Under the pieces are notes generated by a model. It worked only from the letters and a program-made list of their open reading frames with translations. It did not search any database and was not told the origin of the DNA. Made by a program: the position numbers and the translations under genes. Of a stretch of DNA of 15,504 nt, positions 1-5,099 are shown one piece after another (positions within the stretch are counted from its first letter, which is position 1; the number at the start of each line of letters is the position of its first letter). Origin of the DNA: an uncultured Ilumatobacter sp. (GTDB taxonomy: Bacteria > Actinomycetota > Acidimicrobiia > Acidimicrobiales > Ilumatobacteraceae); the NCBI GenBank assembly GCA_937905835.1, contig CALCXK010000065.1:1-15504 (forward strand), in the 5' to 3' direction.

Positions 1-200
1 CGCGAGACCTTGACGATTTCCTGGAGTGCGTCATCGTCGAACGCCACACCGAGGTCCTCCGCGGGCAAGCGAAGCGCCTCGGCCGACTGTTCGGCCGTTA
101 GGGACCCGATCAGTGGGAACGCGAACAAACGCTCGGCGAAGGACTTGGCCTCACCGGCAAGGCCAGACAGCTGGGGTAGGCCGGCGCCGACATCGACCAT
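1..200 (-). pseudogene. AAA-family ATPase fragment, 5'-truncated and cut by window edge
   Basis: Reading the minus strand from an ATG at 200-198 gives MVDVGAGLPQLSGLAGEAK and then SFAERLFAFPLIGSL, continuing in frame to the window edge. The pattern GAGLPQLxGLAGEAKSxAERLFxFPxIG is typical of the middle of a family of about 400-aa AAA/Orc1-like ATP-binding proteins in actinobacteria (from memory of the family). In those proteins a P-loop domain of some 150-200 residues precedes this point. Here the frame stays open above 200, but its codons give low-complexity Ser/Arg/His-rich sequence with no P-loop, and the control region of the next gene begins. I infer that the ATPase half has been lost and that this is a remnant, or a short protein starting at 200. 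An intact gene would need a frameshift or rearrangement near 200. Confidence 0.55.
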
Positions 201-275
201 GGGCGGAGCAGCCGACAGCTGCGAGTCGAGCCTCGAACGGTGTGATGCGCACCGCCGATTGTGTTACGTGGCGGG

Positions 276-319
276 TCCGTGCTCGCGCCACGTTCCATGT
301 CCGTGCTCGCGCCACGTTC
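276..319. repeat. 20-bp direct repeat upstream of the response regulator, likely operator
   Basis: TCCGTGCTCGCGCCACGTTC occurs exactly at 276-295 and 300-319, a 24-bp period. The core CGCCACGT (286-293 and 310-317) also occurs inverted as ACGTGGCG at 266-273, forming an 8-bp dyad with the first direct copy across a 12-nt spacer. Three copies of one 8-mer within 52 bp, the last ending next to a TATGAT box, look like a tandem transcription-factor site. OmpR-family regulators commonly bind direct repeats, so autoregulation by the adjacent regulator is a reasonable inference. Confidence 0.6.
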
Positions 320-333
320 TATGATGATCGTCG
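320..333 (+). promoter_or_regulatory. Candidate -10 box for a leaderless response-regulator transcript
   Basis: TATGAT at 320-325 differs from TATAAT at one position. The ATG of the response regulator is at 334, only 8 nt beyond it, so transcription would begin at or within a base or two of the start codon. There is no Shine-Dalgarno sequence in GATCGTCG (326-333). This fits leaderless initiation, which is common in actinobacteria. No good -35 box is visible: the 20-bp repeat fills that zone, suggesting activator dependence. Confidence 0.5.
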
Positions 334-1038
334 ATGAGCACCGCCGAGTCGATCAGAGTCCTCGTGATCGAGGACGCCCCGGAATTCCGCACGATGCTCG
401 CCGCCGTGCTCGGCAAGGAAGGGTGGTCGGTCACGCTGGCCGAAGATGGTGAAACCGGTTTGCAACGGGCGGAATCCGATGACCCGACTGTGGTGGTGCT
501 CGACCTCGGCTTTCCTGGGATCGACGGCGTAGAGGTCTGTCGCCGTCTCCGGGTGTTCAGTGATGCCTATGTGGTGATGCTGACCGCCCGAGATGACGAA
601 GTGGACCGGCTCGTCGGTTTGGCGGTCGGGGCCGATGACTATATGAGTAAGCCGTTCAGCGGCCGCGAGCTCGTCGCCCGCATCCACGCGATGCTGCGCC
701 GCCCCCGAGAGGGGCTCGGCAACGCCAAGCCGGATGCCCGGCGCGTGTTCGGCGATCTCGAGATTGATCTGCCTGCGCGCGAGGTCAAGCTCGATGGCGT
801 CGAGATGAATCTCACAAGGATCGAGTTCGATCTCCTCGCCACACTGTCGGAACGCCCCGAGATGGTGTTTACCCGTGACATTCTTCTTGGCCAGGTCTGG
901 GGCCCGATGTGGGTTGGCGACGGCCACGTGGTCGATGTTCATATCGCAAACCTCCGCCGCAAAATCGATCTCGACGGGCGATCCCACATCAAAACCATGC
1001 GGGGTATCGGCTATCGCCTCAACGCCGAGCTGCGCTGA
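334..1038 (+). CDS. OmpR/PhoB-family two-component response regulator
   Basis: This 234-aa DNA-binding response regulator has the usual two-domain plan. The receiver domain (about residues 7-120) has the acidic pair Glu13/Asp14, phospho-acceptor Asp57 in VVVLDLGFPGIDG, Thr84 and Lys106 in the SKPF motif, all intact. The C-terminal winged helix (about 135-232) has the family pattern LTRIEFDLLATL, then VDVHIANLRRKI and the terminal RGIGYRL. Residue 103 is Tyr, as is usual for the switch position. It should act in the cytoplasm as a phosphorylation-dependent transcription factor. It converges with the 292-aa histidine kinase, with only 3 nt between the stop codons, and is the only DNA-binding regulator here, so it is the obvious output of that kinase. 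Its promoter region has repeats that could be its own sites. The ATG at 334 is chosen because it follows the -10 box directly. Confidence 0.92.
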   Translation: MSTAESIRVLVIEDAPEFRTMLAAVLGKEGWSVTLAEDGETGLQRAESDDPTVVVLDLGFPGIDGVEVCRRLRVFSDAYVVMLTARDDEVDRLVGLAVGADDYMSKPFSGRELVARIHAMLRRPREGLGNAKPDARRVFGDLEIDLPAREVKLDGVEMNLTRIEFDLLATLSERPEMVFTRDILLGQVWGPMWVGDGHVVDVHIANLRRKIDLDGRSHIKTMRGIGYRLNAELR

Positions 1039-1041
1039 TTC

Positions 1042-1920
1042 TCAGCCTGGCGGCGCAATCCGAAGCTCGAACCAGACTCGCGTGCCGCCCATCTCGTTGG
1101 TTTCAGCCGCCATTCTGCCGCCCAACGCTCCGGCGATGCGGGCCGCGAGGGCAAGTCCCAAACCCGACCCATCGGCTCGGCGTGTGGTCGGATCCTCCGC
1201 CGGATCCAGGGCTGCCGGTGTCACGTCGCTGCTGAAGGTCGACACCATCCCTGGTCCCGAATCGTCGACGGTAAGACGGACGAATTCTCCGCGTGGCTCA
1301 GAAGAAAGGATCACTGAGCCGCTGTCGGCATGGGTGACGGCGTTGCCGAGCAACTCGTCGAGCGCTCGATGGGCTTCATCGGCAGCGATGACGCGACAAC
1401 CCCTGGGCGTGTGGATCTCTGCGGCCAGGAGTTGTCCGGCCCGCACGCAGCGGTCACGCCAGCGATCCGCAGCCGCGACCACCATGTCCTCGGCATCGAT
1501 CGGCTTCGCTTCGGCTTCCAGGTCGACCGACTCGAGCTGGACCACCCGCAGCGTCCGCTCGAACAGCCGGTCGAGTCGTTTGGCCGACAGCTGTGCCGAC
1601 GCGAGCCAACTTCGCCCCTGGGTGTCGTCGATCTCGCCGGCTAGCAGCTCGAGATTCCCGGTGATCCCATTGAGTGGCGTGCGCACTTCGTGACTGATGT
1701 GGGCAAGAAATGCGCCCCTCGCGTTGCTCGCCGCTTCGGCCCGCCGTGTGGCGCGCTCGAGCTCTATGGTGCGTGCCGCGATGCGGCGATCGAGCGACTG
1801 ATTCGCGTCGTAAAGCGCCCGTATCCCCTCTTCCGCGATTTGTTCGACATCGGTCCGGGCCTGTCGCTCCCTTTTGAGTCGACGCTCGAGGCGCGTCACC
1901 CGGTCGTCGGTTTCGCTCAT
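1042..1920 (-). CDS. Cytosolic sensor histidine kinase, partner of H-NOX
   Basis: This 292-aa protein has no membrane segment or sensor domain of its own. Residues 1-65 are a charged, coiled-coil-like helix (RLERRLKRERQARTDVEQIAEE and on). The HisKA domain follows with an intact H-box, FLAHISHEVRTPLNGI, phospho-acceptor His77. The HATPase domain has an N-box (ELLGNAVTHA), a G1 box (VDDSGPGM) and a G2 box (DGSGLGLALA). It lacks a receiver domain. Its ATG overlaps the last stop of the H-NOX frame as ATGA, so translation is coupled. H-NOX proteins are known to regulate kinases encoded beside them, and a kinase with no sensor next to a stand-alone sensor fits that pattern. Phosphate probably goes to the convergent response regulator directly, or through the REC-HPT protein upstream. 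The domain call is firm; the partnership is inferred from context. Confidence 0.9.
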   Translation of the reverse strand: MSETDDRVTRLERRLKRERQARTDVEQIAEEGIRALYDANQSLDRRIAARTIELERATRRAEAASNARGAFLAHISHEVRTPLNGITGNLELLAGEIDDTQGRSWLASAQLSAKRLDRLFERTLRVVQLESVDLEAEAKPIDAEDMVVAAADRWRDRCVRAGQLLAAEIHTPRGCRVIAADEAHRALDELLGNAVTHADSGSVILSSEPRGEFVRLTVDDSGPGMVSTFSSDVTPAALDPAEDPTTRRADGSGLGLALAARIAGALGGRMAAETNEMGGTRVWFELRIAPPG

Positions 1921-2465
1921 TGTGGCGCGAGGCCGACTCGGACGCGGAACCGCGCTTCTTCCGCCGATAGCCCGGTGCGGTCGGCGGTGGTGACCTCGAC
2001 TGGCTGTTTGAAGAGGTCACCGCAACCGACCATCAGGCCCTCGGCCAGGGCATCGAGTCGGCGCGTTGATCAGTACACCACGAGAAGCTCCTCGTCGGGT
2101 CCCTCGGTAAAGGTGAAGACGGGAGGAATTGCATCGGGGTAAATCATCCGTACCTCGGGGTGGATGATCTCGTTGACCGACAAGAGAAACGTCCGGGCGT
2201 CGTGTCCGTCGACCATCGATGCCGGAATCCGTGATGCCAGTTTCGGCAATGCCAGCCGCCCGACCAGGCGCCACACATCGTCCATTCCCTGATTGGTCGC
2301 GGCCGCTACTTCGGTCACGATGGAGACGAGTTCGTCCTCGCCGTAGTTGCCGAGCGCCGTGTAGGCACCGTCGAGCCCGGCGGACTCGAGAAGGTCGTCC
2401 CATGTGTCGGCATCGAACAAGTCGACGACGATCTCTTCGACGGTGGTGAAGATGACGCCCTTCAT
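1917..2465 (-). CDS. H-NOX heme nitric-oxide sensor with in-frame UGA at codon 132
   Basis: The frame starts MKGVIFTTVEEIV and matches the H-NOX (HNOB) family along its length. The proximal heme ligand is His102 in NEIIHPEVR, and Pro115 is present. The family's YxSxR motif, which binds the heme propionates, should be Tyr131-x-Ser133-x-Arg135. Here it reads Tyr (TAC), TGA (2072-2070), Ser, Thr, Arg. The stop thus sits exactly on the variable residue, and CGA (Arg) to TGA is one transition. The next 50 codons stay open and look like H-NOX (RRLDALAEGL and on), ending at TGA 1919-1917, which overlaps the kinase ATG. Full length would be 182 aa, normal for the family; the product to the stop is 131 aa. 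The residue aligned with Tyr140 of the Thermoanaerobacter protein, which stabilises O2, is Leu140, predicting a NO-type rather than an O2-type pocket. GAAGGAG at 2478-2472 is a strong ribosome site. Confidence 0.88.
2070..2072 (-). other. In-frame TGA inside the H-NOX YxSxR motif
   Basis: The TGA codon (plus-strand TCA, 2070-2072) follows the Tyr131 codon and precedes TCA ACG CGC, which encode Ser-Thr-Arg. It is followed by U, not the C of the leakiest UGA contexts. It is the only stop between the H-NOX ATG at 2465 and the natural end at 1917. Confidence 0.85.
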
Positions 2466-3253
2466 TGCGGACTCCTTCGGTCGGGCGAGATGATTCGGCT
2501 GAGCGCCGTGGTCAATTCGCCTTTCGTGGCGGTGATGAGTTCGTCCAGCGGACCGGCGAGCTCGGGGAAGTCCAACGCTCCGTCGGCGACGCGGCCTTCA
2601 ATATCGTGCATGAGTTCCCGCAGCGGCTCTGCGCCCACGATCGCGCTGGTCGACTTGAGCGTGTGCGCGACCCGACGCACTCCGTCGGCGTCTCCGCCTT
2701 CGGCGGCCTCTCGCAGCGCAGCGCGGCGCCGATCGAGCTCACCGAGGTAGGTGTCAACAAGGGTTGCGACAAGGTCCGGATCATCGAGATCAGCGAGCAA
2801 GCGGGCCAGCGTCTGCTCGGTGGCCGAGGTTGTGGGTTCGTCGGCGCTGGCATTTGGAGTGGGACGTTGAAGATGCTCGCGAATCACGCCGGCCAGGTCA
2901 TTGAGTGTGACGGGCTTGACGACGAACCCGTCCATGCCGGCATCGATGCACCGCTCGGCATCGCCGGTCATCGCTCGAGCGGTGACGCCCACGATCGGGA
3001 TCCGGCCGGCGCCGATTGTTGCCTCGCGCGCTCGCCAGCGACGCGTGGTCTCGAGTCCGTCGATGTCGGGGAGTTGCAAGTCCATCTGCACGAGGTCGAA
3101 CTGCTCGGCCTCGAGCGCCCGCAGCGCGTCGATTCCGGTTGGGGCGATCCGGTGTGTGCATCCGAGGCGTTCGAGCTGAGCGGCGGCCAGCAACTGGTTT
3201 ATCGGGTTGTCCTCTACTACCAGAACGTAGGGTGAATCGTCGATATCGCTCAC
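2462..3253 (-). CDS. REC-HPT phosphorelay protein, possibly the severed C-terminus of a hybrid kinase
   Basis: A receiver domain (about residues 8-125 from a GTG at 3253) has Glu14/Asp15, phospho-acceptor Asp58 in LVQMDLQLPDIDG, and Lys in VVKPV. A C-terminal HPT domain (about 150-250) has its phospho-His near residue 197 in RVAHTLKSTSA. Both are intact, so the protein could carry phosphate from a kinase to a response regulator. The frame is open further upstream, to 3328, and there encodes SVFSVVLPLEADD, which is the end of a histidine-kinase ATPase domain. REC-HPT therefore descends from one hybrid kinase with the gene upstream. The GTG at 3253 overlaps the upstream stop as GTGA and begins just before the receiver, giving 263 aa, so separate translation by coupling is possible. 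GTG 3313 is an alternative start. Its stop overlaps the H-NOX ATG as ATGA. Confidence 0.8.
   Translation of the reverse strand: MSDIDDSPYVLVVEDNPINQLLAAAQLERLGCTHRIAPTGIDALRALEAEQFDLVQMDLQLPDIDGLETTRRWRAREATIGAGRIPIVGVTARAMTGDAERCIDAGMDGFVVKPVTLNDLAGVIREHLQRPTPNASADEPTTSATEQTLARLLADLDDPDLVATLVDTYLGELDRRRAALREAAEGGDADGVRRVAHTLKSTSAIVGAEPLRELMHDIEGRVADGALDFPELAGPLDELITATKGELTTALSRIISPDRRSPQ
2472..2478 (-). promoter_or_regulatory. Strong ribosome binding site of H-NOX
   Basis: GAAGGAG on the minus strand lies 6 nt before the ATG at 2465 and fixes the H-NOX start. It is one of the best Shine-Dalgarno matches in the cluster, and it sits inside the end of the REC-HPT gene. Confidence 0.7.
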
Positions 3254-4347
3254 GCTGATAACCGCCGCCGCTTCGGGACTAGTAAGTCCGTCGTCCGCTT
3301 CGAGGGGCAACACGACAGAGAAGACCGACCCTTGCCAGGCGTGGACTCGACCGCGAGTGACCCGCCCATCATCTCGACGAGGTCGCGGGTGATGTTCAGG
3401 CCCAGGCCTGTTCCCGGAGTGTCGTGATGCGCCCGGCCAAACGGCTCGAAGATCAGCTTCAGGTCGCTCGGGGCGATTCCGTTTCCGGTGTCGCAGACCT
3501 CGAATTTCACCGTGCCGACCTCTGATGTCACTCGCATGGTCAGCGAACCCTCGTCGGTGAACTTGACGGCGTTATCGGCCAAGTTTGTGAGGATCTGGCG
3601 GATACGTCCGGCGTCGCCCTGCACGTTGCTCTCGGAGAGCCCGATGACGTCGAGCTCCAGCACGATGTCTTTGCTGCGGGCCCGATGCCCGACGAGTGCC
3701 GCGACATCTTCGAGGCATGCGGCAAGATCGAACGGTTCGTTGCGGAGCTCCATACGTCCGGCCTCGAGGCGGGAGAGATCGAGCAGGTCGTCGACAAGGA
3801 GTCGGAGCGAGTCAGCTCCGTGTTGGATTGCCTCCGCGAAGGCCCGGTGTTCGTCGTCGAGATCGGCATATCCGGGTAGTTCCGCCAGGCCATGGATTGC
3901 GTGGAGCGGTGTGCGCAGATAGCGACTGACCCGGGCGACGATCTGGGACTTCGCCGCGGAGGCGCCCTGCATCTGCGCCAACGAGGACATTTGTTCGGTG
4001 AGGTCCTCGATGACTCCAACAAAGTAACTCGTTGTGCCGGTTTCGTCTCGTGGCGCGGTGGCTGTCAACCGACCCCAGAAGACCGTTCCGTCGGCCCTGA
4101 CATAGCGCTTGTCGACGACGATCCGTTCGCGGCTTCCGTCGCAGAGGCCCGAGAAGTAGGCCGATGTCCGGTCGAGATCGTCCGCATGGGTGATGTCCTC
4201 GACCTCGATGGGCCCCTCGCCGGTGCGAAACAGATCGCGAAATGCCTGGTCGTCGGCCACCTGGCGACCCTCGAGGTCCAGTAGCGAGTAGGCGACCGGC
4301 GCCTGCTGAAACGCCGCTGAACAGGCGAAGTCCGATGCAGAGATCAT
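3250..4347 (-). CDS. PAS histidine kinase, phospho-His replaced by Arg, frame shifted near the C-terminus
   Basis: The 365-aa frame has a PAS domain (about residues 10-118), a HisKA-like helix region (about 130-195) and a HATPase domain (about 240-340). The ATPase motifs are intact: N-box QILTNLADNAVKFTD, DTGNGIAP, FEPFG and GTGLGL. The H-box reads VARVSRYLRTPLHAIHG, where the family has SHELRTPL: Arg142 (CGC, 3924-3922) replaces the phospho-accepting His, one transition from CAC. After STPGKG (to about 3329) the frame turns into RSSLSCCPSKR and stops at 3250. The expected end, GSVFSVVLPLE, is in the -1 frame, so one base seems missing at 3328/3329. If restored, the gene would be one 628-aa PAS-HisKA-HATPase-REC-HPT hybrid kinase (2462-4347). 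As read, it lacks the last strand of the ATPase fold and cannot autophosphorylate at the usual site. It begins 28 nt after the second STAS gene. Confidence 0.82.
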   Translation of the reverse strand: MISASDFACSAAFQQAPVAYSLLDLEGRQVADDQAFRDLFRTGEGPIEVEDITHADDLDRTSAYFSGLCDGSRERIVVDKRYVRADGTVFWGRLTATAPRDETGTTSYFVGVIEDLTEQMSSLAQMQGASAAKSQIVARVSRYLRTPLHAIHGLAELPGYADLDDEHRAFAEAIQHGADSLRLLVDDLLDLSRLEAGRMELRNEPFDLAACLEDVAALVGHRARSKDIVLELDVIGLSESNVQGDAGRIRQILTNLADNAVKFTDEGSLTMRVTSEVGTVKFEVCDTGNGIAPSDLKLIFEPFGRAHHDTPGTGLGLNITRDLVEMMGGSLAVESTPGKGRSSLSCCPSKRTTDLLVPKRRRLSA

Positions 4348-4375
4348 GCGAGCTTATGGCATGGCGTCGAGATGA

Positions 4376-4669
4376 TCACCTGTGCATGATGGCAGCCCTG
4401 GGCTGCTCATTCGCAAACCAGGACGTGAGCTCCAGCTCGCGCCGCGCCACCGGATCCGTGGGGAAGACAACGTGAAGATCGCCGCCCTGACGTTGTGCAC
4501 GGCGAGCCGCGCTCACGAGCGCAGAGACGGCGGCCAAATGAAGCCCGCGAACCTGCGTAAGGTCGACGGTGACGGCCGGGCGGAGTCGGTCGGTGGCTTC
4601 ATGGAGTTGCACCCGTAAGTCGAGTGCGGCCATGGGGTCGAGCACCCCGGTAACAGTGATGCGTTCCAT
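4376..4669 (-). CDS. Small STAS-domain protein (second of a pair)
   Basis: A 97-aa protein covering a single STAS fold: a first strand MERITVTGVLDP, a central strand VTVDLTQVRGLHL, the helix AAVSALVSAARRAQRQG and a strand DLHVVFPTDP. STAS proteins act as anti-sigma-factor antagonists or as partners in other switch complexes. In SpoIIAA-type antagonists a Ser in the DSSG loop is phosphorylated; here the loop reads LHLAAV, with no Ser or Thr at that place. A classic phospho-switch is therefore unlikely, and no anti-sigma kinase or sigma factor is visible nearby. Its ATG (4669-4667) shares one base with the stop of the upstream STAS gene (TGATG), so the two are coupled and may form a pair. The domain call is moderate because these proteins are short and divergent. 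Confidence 0.7.
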   Translation of the reverse strand: MERITVTGVLDPMAALDLRVQLHEATDRLRPAVTVDLTQVRGLHLAAVSALVSAARRAQRQGGDLHVVFPTDPVARRELELTSWFANEQPRAAIMHR

Positions 4670-5013
4670 CAGGCCGCCGTCCCGAGATCGAGCAGCAGGT
4701 CATCGCACAGTTCGACCGGGAGGCCGGACAACTCAATGCCGAGTCGGAGCGCAAGACTCATGTTGGTGAGGGTGACCTCGCCGCCGACGATCCCGAACGC
4801 CTCACGCAGTTCCTGGAGAAGGCCGAGTCCGGCGTTGTCGATATGTTCGACACGGGATCCGTCGAGGCTCACGTGGTGGGCGATGTCGGTGAAGGGAGCA
4901 AGGAGGTCGAGTAGCGGTGCAACCATGTGGACATCGAAGCGTGGGGGCAGGGTCACGACCGTTTCGACGGTGGTGATATGCAGTGTGCCGGGTGGGTGGA
5001 TTGCCGTGGGCAT
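4669..5013 (-). CDS. STAS-domain protein, anti-sigma-factor-antagonist-like (first of a pair)
   Basis: From the ATG at 5013 this is 114 aa with the STAS pattern: a starting strand TLHITTVETVVTLPPRFD, helix VAPLLDLLAPF, strand HHVSLDGSRVEHIDNAGLG, helix LLQELREAFG, then strand GEVTLTNMS. The loop D-N-A-G takes the place of the D-S-S-G motif of SpoIIAA, so the phospho-Ser is Ala. The frame is open to a TTG at 5070. I prefer the ATG at 5013 because AAGGAC (5023-5018) lies 4 nt before it and because a candidate promoter overlaps the TTG. It is the first gene of the signalling cluster, 86 nt after the glycosyltransferase stop, and overlaps the next STAS gene by 1 nt. Confidence 0.75.
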   Translation of the reverse strand: MPTAIHPPGTLHITTVETVVTLPPRFDVHMVAPLLDLLAPFTDIAHHVSLDGSRVEHIDNAGLGLLQELREAFGIVGGEVTLTNMSLALRLGIELSGLPVELCDDLLLDLGTAA

Positions 5014-5040
5014 GAGAGTCCTTGGGGGCGGATGGGCTTG

Positions 5041-5070
5041 ATCTAGTGCAGCGTCGCGGGTCAGGTTCAA
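5041..5070 (-). promoter_or_regulatory. Candidate internal promoter for the STAS/H-NOX cluster
   Basis: On the minus strand, TTGAAC (5070-5065) and CTAGAT (5046-5041) are 18 nt apart, in the 86-nt gap between the polysaccharide operon and the first STAS gene. Transcription would start about 20 nt before the STAS ATG. An ATCAAGAT direct repeat (5088-5095 and 5099-5106) lies just upstream. The boxes are only partial matches, so this is tentative. Confidence 0.3.
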
Positions 5071-5099
5071 GGCCTCGTGGGCGCAACATCAAGATCTGA

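Noticed and set aside
1030..1050. Terminator between the convergent response regulator and kinase genes
   Set aside because: Only 3 nt separate the stops, and no hairpin with a T-run is visible on either strand.
2020..2072. Selenocysteine at the H-NOX UGA: a GCCCT/AGGGC hairpin lies about 19 nt after it
   Set aside because: The loop (GGCCG) lacks the GU feature of bacterial SECIS elements, the position is not a Cys or redox site in H-NOX, and a single CGA-to-TGA change is simpler. SelA/SelB/SelC genes elsewhere would reopen it.
1917..2465. A genetic code in which UGA encodes Trp
   Set aside because: UGA is the apparent stop of nearly every gene here, including several ATGA overlaps, so it must terminate in this genome.
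3250..3330. Programmed -1/+1 frameshift at AAGGG in the kinase
   Set aside because: No slippery heptamer of the usual X-XXY-YYZ kind, no evident stimulatory stem just after it, and the tail in the unshifted frame is unlike any domain. Kept only as an alternative in the finding.
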